Shown: positions 34,442 through 43,177 of the stretch, piece by piece | Layout: every line of letters begins with the position of its first letter | Numbering within the stretch: position 1 is the stretch's first letter | Assembly: GCF_029870595.1 (NCBI RefSeq) | Contig: NZ_JAPDIR010000019.1 | Coordinates: 35,041-99,040, forward strand | DNA from: Sphingomonas sp. CBMAI 2297 | Lineage (GTDB): Bacteria; Pseudomonadota; Alphaproteobacteria; Sphingomonadales; Sphingomonadaceae | Direction: 5' to 3' | DNA length: 64,000 bases | The notes under the pieces: model-generated | What the model was told of the DNA's origin: nothing | Databases searched by the model: none | Seen by the model: the letters and a program-made list of their open reading frames with translations, nothing else | Position numbers and translations under genes: made by a program

Positions 34442-35986
34442 TTGATCCAGCTCGCTACCGCGCTTCCCGCCATCACCGTGGGGCCCGTCAAGCCGAACGC
34501 CGCGATTGCCGCGGATGCGGGCGGCTTCGCGCTGGCGCTCGACGCGCTGATGCCAGGGATCGCGGCTCCCCCAATCCCTTCCCCGCCGCAACCCGGCGAA
34601 GTGCCGGTCCTGCCGCCGATGGGGCAGGAATCTGCCGAAGGCGGCAAGGAATTGCCGGATGCCGTGCCCGCGCTCGACGGCAAGGCCGGGGAGCAGGCGG
34701 GTTCGGATGCCGAGCAGGACGGCGATGCGGCTGCCGAGGACGCGCCGCCCCCGCCCTTCGCCTGGTTCGCCGCCGCGCCGGCGCCTGCACCTGCGCCCGA
34801 GCCAGGTCCCGAAGCCGATGCCCCATTGCCGATCATGCGCGGCGACGCCGGCGGCAAGGCGCCGGCCCATCGCGAGAACATGCTCCCCCCGGCCGTCGTG
34901 GCCGAGACCGGCACGGTACCGGACGGCAAGGCGAAGGCCGAGCGTGCCGCCGCGCGGGTCGCCGCCGAACCGGACGCGCCGGTCGCGCCCGAGGCCAGGC
35001 CGCAGCCCGAGGCGGCGGCGCAGGCACCGGCGCTGCGCCGCCGCGGTGCCGAGAGCGCCCCGCCCGTCGCGCCCGCCCCGTCGCGCACGGTGCCGGCGCC
35101 CGGCGCGGCACGCGGCAATCCGGCCGTCGATCCGGCCGTCGATCCGGCCATGGCCGACCTCGCCGCTGCCGCCGTCGCGCAGGCGGAGCCCGCAAAGGCC
35201 GCCGATGCGCCCGGATCCGTGCCGCCGCAGCCCGTGCTCGCCCCGGCACCGCGCGAACTCCGCCGGGCTGCCGCCGAGGCGCCGGTGGTGCGCATCGCGC
35301 TCGACCGGCCGGCACCGCCGCAGAAGGTGTCGATCGCCGATGTGACCCAGGGGCGGCGCGAGGCACCGGCCGCTCCGCCGCCGGCCGCCGTGCCGCAACC
35401 GGGCGTCGCGCTCGAGCCGGCCCGCCCGGGCGCCCCGGCCAGGGCGCCGGGCGATTCGCAGCCCGATCTCTCGACGCTCGCCGCGCCGGCCACCGGCACC
35501 CAGACGATCCTGGCCGCTTCCGCCGCCGGCGCGAGCCAGGATGCCGCGCTCGACATGCGCCACCAGCAATGGACGGCGAAGATGATGGACCGGATCGAGA
35601 CGCTGCGCGACGCCGCGCCGGCGCGCGAGACTCGGCTCAGCCTGATGCCCGAGGCGCTCGGCAAGGTCGACATCGCGATCCGCCAGGACGATGCCGGCAT
35701 CCACGTCCAGTTCCATACCGAGAGCCAGGCCGCGCGCCAGCTGATCGCCGATGCCCAGCCCAGGCTGGCGGAGATCGCCGAGCAGCGCGGCATCCGCCTT
35801 GGCTCGACCAGCGTCGAATCGAACGCGACCGGCACCGGCACCGGCACCGGCGCCGGTCCGGGCAATCCGCAGACGGGGCAGGGCGAGCGCCACGACGCCG
35901 CCCCCAACCGCCACCAGCCCCTGGCGGCGCCCGCCGCCCGCCGCGAGGCGCGGGCTTCCACCCATGACGACGAACGGGTCGCCTGA
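34442..35986 (+). CDS. fliK: Flagellar hook-length control protein FliK
   Basis: About 514 residues. No ATG is in frame near the 5' end; TTG at 34442 has GGGGA seven bases before it and is preferred over TTG 34421, which lies inside the hairpin. The first 350 residues are Ala/Pro/Val-rich and disordered-looking, as in most FliK proteins. The C-terminal Flg_hook domain (about 385-490) contains ETRLSLMPEALGKVDIAIRQDDAGIHVQFHTESQAARQLI. FliK measures hook length and then switches FlhB to filament export. Two short tandem DNA repeats lie in the low-complexity parts. Confidence 0.87.
   Translation: MIQLATALPAITVGPVKPNAAIAADAGGFALALDALMPGIAAPPIPSPPQPGEVPVLPPMGQESAEGGKELPDAVPALDGKAGEQAGSDAEQDGDAAAEDAPPPPFAWFAAAPAPAPAPEPGPEADAPLPIMRGDAGGKAPAHRENMLPPAVVAETGTVPDGKAKAERAAARVAAEPDAPVAPEARPQPEAAAQAPALRRRGAESAPPVAPAPSRTVPAPGAARGNPAVDPAVDPAMADLAAAAVAQAEPAKAADAPGSVPPQPVLAPAPRELRRAAAEAPVVRIALDRPAPPQKVSIADVTQGRREAPAAPPPAAVPQPGVALEPARPGAPARAPGDSQPDLSTLAAPATGTQTILAASAAGASQDAALDMRHQQWTAKMMDRIETLRDAAPARETRLSLMPEALGKVDIAIRQDDAGIHVQFHTESQAARQLIADAQPRLAEIAEQRGIRLGSTSVESNATGTGTGTGAGPGNPQTGQGERHDAAPNRHQPLAAPAARREARASTHDDERVA
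35123..35146 (+). repeat. 12-bp tandem duplication in fliK
   Basis: GCCGTCGATCCG occurs twice in tandem, followed by a partial third copy. It stays in frame (twice encodes Ala-Val-Asp-Pro) in the disordered part of FliK. Confidence 0.8.
35828..35851 (+). repeat. Hexanucleotide repeat (ACCGGC)4 in fliK
   Basis: Four exact copies of a 6-base unit encode a Thr-Gly run (GTGTGTG) after the conserved C-terminal domain. Because the unit is six bases, slippage would alter length without changing frame. Confidence 0.85.
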
Positions 35987-36001
35987 GACCCCCGGAGATA
36001 G

Positions 36002-36634
36002 ATGATGTCCGACGCCAAGACCGAAAGCGCCGACGCGCCGAAGAAGAAGAAAAAGAACCTGCTGCTGCTCGTCGGCCTGCCCGTGCTGCTGCTCGGCGGC
36101 GGCGGCGGGGCGGCCTTTTACGGCATGCAGGCCGGCTGGTTCAGCGCGACCGCGCATGCCGAGCAGAATGACGAGCCCCGGCTGGTGCCCAAGAGCGAGG
36201 AGAAGCGCGCCTCGATGAGCGGCGGCGGCGAGGGCGGCCATGGCGGCGAAGGCGAGGGGGGCGCGGCCCCCGGCCATGGCGGCAAGCCCACGCCCAAGGG
36301 CGAGGGCGGCGACAAATATGCCTCGAGCTATTATCCGATGGAGAAGGAGTTCACTTCCAACCTCCAGGACAGCGTCCATTTCGTCCAGGTCGGCATCGCC
36401 GTGTCGACGCCCTATGACGAGCGCGTCCTCGAGAACATCAAGACGCACGAGATCGCGATTCGCTCGGCCGTGCTGATGGCGCTCGGCGAGACGACCGAGG
36501 ACGAGGTGTTCACCGCCGAGGGCAAGCGCCACATCCAGGACCGGCTGGCCAAGGCGATCAACGGCGTTCTGAAGGAAAAGGAAGGCTTTGGCGGCGTTAG
36601 TAACGTCTACTTTACCAATTTCATTGTTCAGTGA
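36002..36634 (+). CDS. fliL: Flagellar basal-body protein FliL
   Basis: 210 residues. A Lys-rich start (PKKKKKNLLLLVGLPVLLLGGGG) gives one membrane anchor at about 20-40, followed by a Gly/His/Glu-rich linker (about 70-100) and the FliL domain (about 108-210; YYPMEKEFTSNLQDSVHFVQVGIAVSTPYDERVLENIKTHEIAIRSAVL). FliL stabilises the stator-rotor contact. A second ATG (36005) sits one codon in; GGAG lies 5-8 bases ahead of both. Confidence 0.92.
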   Translation: MMSDAKTESADAPKKKKKNLLLLVGLPVLLLGGGGGAAFYGMQAGWFSATAHAEQNDEPRLVPKSEEKRASMSGGGEGGHGGEGEGGAAPGHGGKPTPKGEGGDKYASSYYPMEKEFTSNLQDSVHFVQVGIAVSTPYDERVLENIKTHEIAIRSAVLMALGETTEDEVFTAEGKRHIQDRLAKAINGVLKEKEGFGGVSNVYFTNFIVQ

Positions 36635-36640
36635 ACGGGC

Positions 36641-37588
36641 ATGGTTAACAGCCCTTCATCAGACGGCACGGCCGAACGGCGGGAACGCCCCCGAGCCAGC
36701 GCGGAGCACGCGCCGGCGCTGGGGACGGCCAACCTCAATCCGTTCGGCGACCTCGTCACGCTGCAGCATCTGAGCGCGCGGCTGGCCAAGTCGCTGAAGG
36801 GCGCTTTCGAAGGGCTGCTGCGCAAGGATCTGCGCGCCTGGGCCGAGCCGCTCTCGGTCCAGCGCTTCGCCGACTACAAGGCGGAGCGCGGCGGCACGCT
36901 CTCGGCCTGGCAGCCGCTGGCGATGGGCAATGCCCGTGCCCGGGCCCAGTTCGTGCTCGAGGCCGGGCTGGTCTTCGAGATGCTCGATGCCTTTTTCGGC
37001 GGAGACGGCGAGGCGCCGCATCCGCTGCCCGGCGAGTTCACGCCGTCCGCCGAGGCGCTGGTCGGCCGGCTGGCCCAGTCGGCCACCCTGCTGCTCGACC
37101 GGGCCTGGGAGCCGCTCTCGCGTATCGCCTTCCGCGTGGAGGCTGCGCCCAATCTCGCCGCCGCGCCCGATTTCGGCGCGGACGACCCCGTCGTCGTCAC
37201 TCGCTTCGGCCTGGCCGAGGGCGAGGGCCGGCCGCATTTCGTCGACATCCTCTATCCCGTCGCCGCGCTGAAGCCGCACGGCGCCGCGCTGATGGTCAAG
37301 GTGCACGGCAACAAGGACGAGGTGGAGCCCGAATGGCGCTCGGGCCTCACCCGCGCGGTGATGGCGGTCACGCTGCCCGTCCGCTCGGTGCTCGCCGAAC
37401 CGACCATGCCGCTCGGCCGCCTGCTCGAGCTCAAGGAAGGCGACGTCATTCCGATCGATTTCGGCCCCGAGGTTCCGGTGATGGTGGCGAAGCGCCGCCT
37501 GGGCACCGGCCTTGTCGGCACCGCCAACGGCCGTGCGGCCGTCCGCCTCACTTCGCTCGAACCGATCAACGCAGAGGACTTCCAATGA
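36641..37588 (+). CDS. fliM: Flagellar motor switch protein FliM
   Basis: 315 residues. The N-terminal part lacks an obvious LSQxEIDALL motif, the usual CheY-binding peptide; instead it begins with Ser/Arg-rich sequence. The middle domain (about 30-200) contains SLKGAFEGLLRKDLRAWAEPLSVQRFADY and the C-terminal SpoA domain (about 225-305; LPVRSVLAEPTMPLGRLLELKEGDVIPIDFG). FliM joins FliG and FliN in the switch (C ring). Its stop overlaps the fliN start by four bases. Confidence 0.93.
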   Translation: MVNSPSSDGTAERRERPRASAEHAPALGTANLNPFGDLVTLQHLSARLAKSLKGAFEGLLRKDLRAWAEPLSVQRFADYKAERGGTLSAWQPLAMGNARARAQFVLEAGLVFEMLDAFFGGDGEAPHPLPGEFTPSAEALVGRLAQSATLLLDRAWEPLSRIAFRVEAAPNLAAAPDFGADDPVVVTRFGLAEGEGRPHFVDILYPVAALKPHGAALMVKVHGNKDEVEPEWRSGLTRAVMAVTLPVRSVLAEPTMPLGRLLELKEGDVIPIDFGPEVPVMVAKRRLGTGLVGTANGRAAVRLTSLEPINAEDFQ

Positions 37589-37881
37589 ACGACATGACGG
37601 CCGCATTCCAGGTCGACACTGCCGTCGCCGCCAATTTCCGGCTGCTGCAGGACGTCGACGTCAAGCTGACCGTCGAGATCGGCTCGACCCGGCTGACGCT
37701 GCGCGAGCTGCTCGCGCTGGGCGAGAGCAGCGTGATCGAGCTCGACCGCGAGGCCAACGAGCTGCTCGACGTGTTCGTCAACGGCACGCTGATCGGCCGC
37801 GGCGAAGTGGTCACGGTCGGCGAGAAGTTCGGCGTGCGGATGACCGAGCTGGTCAGCCCGGACAAGCGCGCGGCCCGCTGA
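37585..37881 (+). CDS. fliN: Flagellar motor switch protein FliN
   Basis: 98 residues, the FliN size. Nearly all of the protein is the SpoA domain: LLQDVDVKLTVEIGSTRLTLRELLALGESSVIELDREANELLDVFVNGTLIGRGEVVTVGEKFGVRMTEL. It is the C-ring component that links to the export apparatus. The ATG overlaps the fliM stop; fliO begins four bases later. Confidence 0.97.
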   Translation: MNDMTAAFQVDTAVAANFRLLQDVDVKLTVEIGSTRLTLRELLALGESSVIELDREANELLDVFVNGTLIGRGEVVTVGEKFGVRMTELVSPDKRAAR

Positions 37882-37885
37882 TCCC

Positions 37886-38134
37886 ATGACCTGGTACATC
37901 CTCAAGCTGATCGTGCTGCTGCCGCTGGTCTGCGGCCTGCTGGTCGGTTGCCTCTATGCCTGGCGCAAGCTCGAATCGCGCCTGCCCAGGAACCAGCAGA
38001 CGCGCATGGTGCAGCTGAAGGAGACGATGCTGCTCTCCCCCGGCCTGCGCCTCGCCGTCATCGAGTTCGAGGGGCAGAAGCTGCTCGTCTCGGTGAGCCG
38101 CAGCGGCGTCACCCTGGTGGACAAGCAGCAATGA
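37886..38134 (+). CDS. fliO: Flagellar biosynthesis protein FliO
   Basis: 82 residues with one N-terminal membrane helix (WYILKLIVLLPLVCGLLVGCLYAW) and a basic soluble part (MVQLKETMLLSPGLRLAVIEFEGQKLLVSVSRSGVTLV), the FliO C-terminal pattern. It helps FliP assemble in the export gate. Overlaps fliP by four bases. Confidence 0.86.
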   Translation: MTWYILKLIVLLPLVCGLLVGCLYAWRKLESRLPRNQQTRMVQLKETMLLSPGLRLAVIEFEGQKLLVSVSRSGVTLVDKQQ

Positions 38135-38961
38135 CGCGGGCGCTCATCCCGGCGCCGCGCACGGTCGGCGGGCGCGCGGCCCTGTTCATCGGGCTGCTCG
38201 CCTTTCTGGTGCTCTTCGCCTTCCCGGCCTTCGCCCAGGGCGCCGCCCCGGTCGCGCCCGCCCCGGTCGCCACGCCGGGCGCGGGCGACGCGGTCGACCG
38301 CGCGCTCGGCGACCTGGGCGGCGGCAACGCCCCGCTCAGCCTGTCGCTCCAGGTCCTCATCATCATGGGCCTGCTCACGGTGCTGCCGGGCATCCTGCTG
38401 ATGATGACCAGCTTCACCCGGATCATCATCGTGCTGGCGCTTCTCCGGCAAGCACTGGGCCTCCAGCAGACCCCGCCGAACCAGGTGCTGATCGGCCTGG
38501 CGATGTTCCTGAGCTTCTTCGTGATGGCGCCGACGCTGAACACGATGAACGTCAGCGCGATCCAGCCCTATTCGGCCGGCAAGATCGGCGCGACCGAGAT
38601 GATCGCCAAGTCCGGCGAGGCGCTGCATGGCTTCATGATCAAGCAGACCCGCACCAAGGACGTCACGCTGTTCGCCGGGCTCGCGAAGAGCGGCCCCTAT
38701 GCCAAGCCGCAGGACGTGCCCTTCTCGGTGCTGCTCCCCGCCTTTGTGACGAGCGAGCTCAAGACCGCCTTCCAGATCGGCTTCCTGATCTTCCTGCCCT
38801 TCATCGTCATCGATCTCGTCGTCGCCACCGTGCTGATGGCGCTCGGCATGATGATGATGTCGCCGACGATCATCTCGCTGCCCTTCAAGCTGCTGCTGTT
38901 CGTCCTGGTCGACGGCTGGGCGCTGACGATGGGCTCGCTCGCCTCCAGCTTCGTGAGTTAG
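38131..38961 (+). CDS. fliP: Flagellar export gate protein FliP
   Basis: 276 residues. An N-terminal signal-like sequence (to AFPAFAQ) is usual for FliP; four membrane helices follow, with the hallmark LLTVLPGILLMMTSFTRIIIVLALLRQALGLQQTPPNQVLIGLAMFLSFFVMAP. FliP, FliQ and FliR make the core of the export channel. A 72-base hairpin repeat separates it from fliQ. Confidence 0.97.
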   Translation: MTRALIPAPRTVGGRAALFIGLLAFLVLFAFPAFAQGAAPVAPAPVATPGAGDAVDRALGDLGGGNAPLSLSLQVLIIMGLLTVLPGILLMMTSFTRIIIVLALLRQALGLQQTPPNQVLIGLAMFLSFFVMAPTLNTMNVSAIQPYSAGKIGATEMIAKSGEALHGFMIKQTRTKDVTLFAGLAKSGPYAKPQDVPFSVLLPAFVTSELKTAFQIGFLIFLPFIVIDLVVATVLMALGMMMMSPTIISLPFKLLLFVLVDGWALTMGSLASSFVS

Positions 38962-38975
38962 CGATGTTGGACGGC

Positions 38976-39047
38976 ACCAGCCCGCTCCCCCACCCGGCCA
39001 CCCAGCCAGGCTACCTTATGGGTGGCCGGGTGGGGGAGCGGGCTGGT
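38976..39047. repeat. Dispersed palindromic repeat, copy B (fliP-fliQ spacer)
   Basis: Perfect 29-base arms (38976-39004 and 39019-39047) around a 14-base loop; the right arm contains GGGTGGCCGGGTGGGGG. Almost identical to copies A and C. It breaks a tightly packed operon (fliO-fliP overlap, fliQ to fliR seven bases apart), leaving 105 bases between fliP and fliQ. Confidence 0.95.
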
Positions 39048-39066
39048 ACCGCGAAGGATTAGACTC

Positions 39067-39336
39067 ATGGACGCCGATTACTTCCTTACCGTCGGCCGCG
39101 AGGCGATGTGGGTGCTGGCGCTCGCCGCCACGCCGATCCTGGTGCCGGCGCTGCTCGCGGGCCTGGTGCTCGGCATGGTCCAGGCGGCCACGTCGATCCA
39201 GGAGCAGACGCTCACCTTCGTGCCCAAGCTGATCGTGGTCGCGCTCAGCCTGATCATCTTCGGCTCGATGATCATGGGGCTGCTCGGCGATTTCACCACG
39301 AGCATCTTCGAGCGCATTCCGGACCTGGTGAAGTAA
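39067..39336 (+). CDS. fliQ: Flagellar export gate protein FliQ
   Basis: 89 residues from ATG 39067 (MDADYFLTVGREAMWVLAL). Two membrane helices (about 15-40 and 52-78), with the FliQ motif LVLGMVQAATSIQEQTLTFVPKLI between them. It is part of the FliPQR channel. Upstream in-frame ATG 39022 lies in the end of the palindrome and gives a poor start. Confidence 0.96.
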   Translation: MDADYFLTVGREAMWVLALAATPILVPALLAGLVLGMVQAATSIQEQTLTFVPKLIVVALSLIIFGSMIMGLLGDFTTSIFERIPDLVK

Positions 39337-39343
39337 CCCCGCG

Positions 39344-40114
39344 ATGATGGGCTTCGGCCTCTCGATCGAGCCGCAGCTCTGGGCGCTGCTGTTCGCCATG
39401 GTGCGGATCGGCGCGGCCTTTGTCGCGGCGCCGGTGTTCAGCGCAGTGGCGATCCCGCTGCCGGCGCGCATCGCGCTCACCGGCGCGATCGGCGTGCTGG
39501 TGATGAACGTCGCCCATATCGCGCCGCCCGCCGAGATCTTCTCGCTCGCCACCTTCCTCGCCATCGCGGCGGAAGCGCTGATCGGCCTCGCCATGGGCTT
39601 CGTCCTCCAGGTCGCCTTCGCCGCGCCGATGGTGGCGAGCGAAGTGATCTCGATGTCGATGGGCCTGGGCTTCGCCAATGCGGTCGACCCGGCGAGCGGC
39701 CATGCCACGCCGGCTATCGGCACGTTCCTGTCGCTGATGCTCACCCTGATCTTCCTCTCGCTCGACGGGCATCTCGTCCTCGTCGACCTGGTGGTGCGCA
39801 GCTATCAGGTAATGCCGCCCGGCGCCTGGATCGCGCCCGAGCGGCTGCTCGGCATCGCGATGTTCGGCGGCTATACCTTCCTGGCCGGGCTGCTGCTCTC
39901 GCTGCCGATCGGCTTCCTGCTGCTCTGCCTCAACCTGATCGTCGGCATGCTGAGCCGCGCCGCGCCCGCGCTCAACCTGTTCGCGGTGGGCCTGCCCGCC
40001 AGCCTGTTGTTCGGCGTGGTCGCGCTGCTGCTCGCGCTGCCCGCCATGGGCGATTATCTCGTCGTCATCATCCGCGAGGCGCTCGCGATGATGCCGCAGC
40101 TGGTGCTCGGCTGA
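39344..40114 (+). CDS. fliR: Flagellar export gate protein FliR
   Basis: 256 residues with six membrane helices. The motif FVAAPVFSAVAIPLPARIALTGAIGVL and MSMGLGFANAVDPASGHATPAIGTFLSL are typical. The second Met (39347) is the likely start for the mature family pattern (MGFGLS). It completes the FliPQR channel; its last base overlaps the flhB ATG. Confidence 0.95.
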   Translation: MMGFGLSIEPQLWALLFAMVRIGAAFVAAPVFSAVAIPLPARIALTGAIGVLVMNVAHIAPPAEIFSLATFLAIAAEALIGLAMGFVLQVAFAAPMVASEVISMSMGLGFANAVDPASGHATPAIGTFLSLMLTLIFLSLDGHLVLVDLVVRSYQVMPPGAWIAPERLLGIAMFGGYTFLAGLLLSLPIGFLLLCLNLIVGMLSRAAPALNLFAVGLPASLLFGVVALLLALPAMGDYLVVIIREALAMMPQLVLG

Positions 40115-41250
40115 TGTCGGAGTCCGGCGGCGAAAAGACGGAAGCCCCGACACCCAAGCGCAAGCGCAAGGCCGCGGACGAGGGCCAGATCCTCAGTTCG
40201 AAGGATTTCGGCACCGCGCTGATCGTGCTGCTCGGCTGCGCCTGGATGGCGATGCTCGGGCCCGCGCTGATCCGCGCCTGCAAGGAAGTGATGGTCGGCA
40301 GCTTCAGCTTCGGGCGCGCCGATATCGAGGATTTCGAGCCCTGGCGCCCGCTGGCCGAGGCGGGATGGAAGCTCGCGCTGCCGATCGGCGGGCTGCTGCT
40401 GGTCGCGGTCGTCGGCGCGGTGCTCAGCCATGCCGGGCTCGCCGGGCTGCGCTGGAACTCCAAGCTGTTCGCGCCCAAGGCCTCGCGGATCAATCCGGGC
40501 TCGGGCCTCAAGCGCATCTTCGGCCCCACCGGCTGGATCGAGATGGGCAAGGCGCTGCTCAAGGTGGTGCTGCTCGGCAGCATCGGCACCTGGCTGCTCT
40601 GGTCGCTCACCCGCCGCTCGCTCGGGCTGGTCGAGGCCGATCTGCACGGCGCGATCGGCGCGATGGGCGGCGAGTTCCTGATGCTGCTCTTCGTCATGGC
40701 CGGCGGGCTGATGCTGATCGCCGGCATCGACCTGCCGATCCAGATCCTCCGGCACATGAACCGGCTGCGCATGACCAAGCAGGAAGTGAAGGACGAGCAC
40801 AAGGAAAGCGAGGGCTCGCCCGAGGCCAAGGCGGCGCAGCGCCAGCGCCAGCGCCAGATCCTGAAGGGCGGCTTCCGCAAGGCGGTGGAGACCGCGCATG
40901 TCGTGATCACCAACCCGACGCACTTCGCCGTGGCGCTGCGCTACGAACAGGGCCGGGACCAGGTGCCGGTGGTGGTGGCCAAGGGCCGCGGCGCCACCGC
41001 GCTGGCGATCCGCGAGCTGGCCGGCGAGCTGGAAGTGCCGGTCCTCGAATATCCGCAGCTCGCCCGCGCGGTCTATTACACCAGCCGCGAGAATCAGGAG
41101 ATCCGCGACGATCTCTACATGGCGGTGGCGACGGTGCTCGCCTTCGTCTTCCAGCTCAGCCGCCGGGCCGGCGCGGTCCAGCCGGCGATCACCGTGCCCG
41201 AGACGGCACTTTTCGACGAGAACGGCCGCAAACCGGCGCGCGCGCACTAA
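40114..41250 (+). CDS. flhB: Flagellar export switch protein FlhB
   Basis: 378 residues. Charged N-terminus (SGGEKTEAPTPKRKRKAADEGQI), four membrane helices (about 33-210), then the soluble domain. NPTH at 267-270 (VITNPTHFAVALRY) is the self-cleavage site that sets substrate specificity. FlhB opens the channel and, with FliK, switches export from hook to filament. Tight coupling to fliR. Confidence 0.97.
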   Translation: MSESGGEKTEAPTPKRKRKAADEGQILSSKDFGTALIVLLGCAWMAMLGPALIRACKEVMVGSFSFGRADIEDFEPWRPLAEAGWKLALPIGGLLLVAVVGAVLSHAGLAGLRWNSKLFAPKASRINPGSGLKRIFGPTGWIEMGKALLKVVLLGSIGTWLLWSLTRRSLGLVEADLHGAIGAMGGEFLMLLFVMAGGLMLIAGIDLPIQILRHMNRLRMTKQEVKDEHKESEGSPEAKAAQRQRQRQILKGGFRKAVETAHVVITNPTHFAVALRYEQGRDQVPVVVAKGRGATALAIRELAGELEVPVLEYPQLARAVYYTSRENQEIRDDLYMAVATVLAFVFQLSRRAGAVQPAITVPETALFDENGRKPARAH

Positions 41251-41295
41251 AGGCGCGGCGGCGGCGGCCGTTTACCGGGAGAGCAGGGGGACGAG

Positions 41296-42702
41296 ATGGC
41301 CGTCGAATCGATCGCAAAGACGCTGGGCACCGGATCGGGGATCGACATCACCGCGCTGGTCCAGTCGCTCGTCGACAACAGCTTCGCCAACAAGAACCAG
41401 GCGCTCACCAACAAGGGCACCGCGCTCACCACGCAGATCTCCACCGTGGGGACGATCAAGAGCAACATCACCGACTTCGCCTCGGCGCTCGCCTCGCTCA
41501 CCAGCTCGGGCTCGCTCGCGACCCAGCCGACCAGCTCGAACACCGGCATCCTCGGCATCACCCGCCTGTCGGGCGCCGATCTCGCCGGTCTCAGCGCGAC
41601 GATGGAGGTGCGCCAGCTCGCCCAGGGCCAGGTTTCCAGCTCGCCGTCCTTCGGCGGCGGCAGCGGCTCGGTGGTGGGATCGGGCACGCTCACGCTCACC
41701 TTCGGCTCCGCGACCGTGGCCGATGGCGCGATGACCGGCTTCACCGCCGGCACGGCCACGCCGATCGACATCACCATCGATTCGCCCAACGCAACGCTCG
41801 CGGACGTCGCCGCCGCGATCAACGCCAAGAAGGCGGGCGTCACCGCGACGATCCTGAGCGATTCGAACGGCGCCCGGCTGGTGCTCAAGAGCGGCACCGG
41901 CTCGTCCCAGGCCTTCACGCTGAGCGGCACCGACGGCCTTGCCCAGCTCGCGGTTGGCCCCGGCGCCGGCGGATCGACGATAAACGCGGCCGCCCAGGAT
42001 GCCCGGGTCGCGCTCGACGGCGTCGAGGCGAAATATCCGACCAACAGCATCACCACCATGATCCCCGGCGCGCGGATCGACCTGGTCTCGGCCTCGGTCG
42101 GCACCAAGGTGATGATCGGCGCCAGCGCGCCGACCAGCGCGATCAGCCAGGCGGTGGCCAATTTCGTCGAAACCTACAACCAGGTGTTCAAGGCGGTGCA
42201 GGAGGCGACCGATCCGATCAACGGCCCGCTCAAGTCCGATCCGGCGGCGAAGCAGCTGCTCCAGCAGCTCAAGCGGCTGACGCTCAGCCCGCTCGTCCCC
42301 GGCGCGGGCAAGAACGCGCCCTCCGCGCTCGCCGATATCGGCGTGAAGACCAATCGCGACGGTACGCTCAGCCTCGATACCACGCGCCTCTCCAAGGTGC
42401 TGACCACCTATCCCAACGACGTCGAGAAGATGTTCACGGAGAATGCCGGCCTCACCAAGGCGCTTTCCGACGTCGCGACGATCGCCACGAGTACCAAGAC
42501 CGGCCTGGGCGCGAGCGCCGACAAATACAGCAAGGCGCAGGACGATCTCGCCGACCAGAAGACCAAGATCGCGGCGGATACGCAGAAGATGCGCGACCGC
42601 ATGACCCAGCAGTTCGCGGCGATGGACGCGAAGGTCGCGGCCTACAAGTCGACCCAGACCTTCCTCAAGCAGCAGATCGATTCCTGGAACGCGAAGAGCT
42701 GA
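41296..42702 (+). CDS. fliD: Flagellar filament cap protein FliD (HAP2)
   Basis: 468 residues. N-terminus (MAVESIAKTLGTGSGIDITALVQSLVDNSF) and C-terminus (MTQQFAAMDAKVAAYKSTQTFLKQQIDSWNA) carry the coiled-coil ends of FliD. The variable middle domain (about 90-290) is rich in Gly, Ser and Thr. FliD caps the filament tip and folds flagellin as it arrives. The last base overlaps fliS (TGATG). Confidence 0.95.
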   Translation: MAVESIAKTLGTGSGIDITALVQSLVDNSFANKNQALTNKGTALTTQISTVGTIKSNITDFASALASLTSSGSLATQPTSSNTGILGITRLSGADLAGLSATMEVRQLAQGQVSSSPSFGGGSGSVVGSGTLTLTFGSATVADGAMTGFTAGTATPIDITIDSPNATLADVAAAINAKKAGVTATILSDSNGARLVLKSGTGSSQAFTLSGTDGLAQLAVGPGAGGSTINAAAQDARVALDGVEAKYPTNSITTMIPGARIDLVSASVGTKVMIGASAPTSAISQAVANFVETYNQVFKAVQEATDPINGPLKSDPAAKQLLQQLKRLTLSPLVPGAGKNAPSALADIGVKTNRDGTLSLDTTRLSKVLTTYPNDVEKMFTENAGLTKALSDVATIATSTKTGLGASADKYSKAQDDLADQKTKIAADTQKMRDRMTQQFAAMDAKVAAYKSTQTFLKQQIDSWNAKS

Positions 42703-43100
42703 TGCGCTACGCCTCGGCGCTCGCCGCCAACCCCGCCGACACCTATCGCCAGATCGACATTGTCGGCCGGACGGCCGGCGGCGATCCGCACGCGCTGGTC
42801 GGCCTGCTCTACGAAGAGGGGATCGCCGCGCTGCGCACGGCGGCCTGGGCAGTGGAGCGCGGCAATTATTCGGTGCGGGGCGAGCGGGTGGCGCGGGCCA
42901 CCGCGATCCTCTTCGCGCTGGAGGCGGGGCTGGACTTCGACCGGGGCGGCGAAGTCGCCCGGACGCTCGCCACTTTCTACCACGGCCTGCGCGGCGAGGT
43001 CCTGCAGGCCGCCACCGGCACCGATCCCGTGCCGTTCCGCGAGGCGGCGAACAGCCTGGACGAGATCGCCCGCGCCTGGCGCAGCCTGAAGGCGGGCTAG
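42702..43100 (+). CDS. fliS: Flagellin export chaperone FliS
   Basis: 132 residues, four-helix FliS pattern: MRYASALAANPADTYRQIDIVGRTAGGDPHALVGLLYEEGIAALRTA at the N-terminus, then RGERVARATAILFALEAGLDFDRGGEVARTLATFYHGLRGE. FliS binds the C-terminus of flagellin in the cytosol and prevents early polymerisation. It is the last flagellar gene of the operon. Confidence 0.94.
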   Translation: MRYASALAANPADTYRQIDIVGRTAGGDPHALVGLLYEEGIAALRTAAWAVERGNYSVRGERVARATAILFALEAGLDFDRGGEVARTLATFYHGLRGEVLQAATGTDPVPFREAANSLDEIARAWRSLKAG

Positions 43101-43177
43101 GTCGGATCGACATTCAGCTATGTCTCTTCCGTTACGGTGGCGAGGGAAGGGAGTTGAGTGTCGAAATCGCTCCTTTC

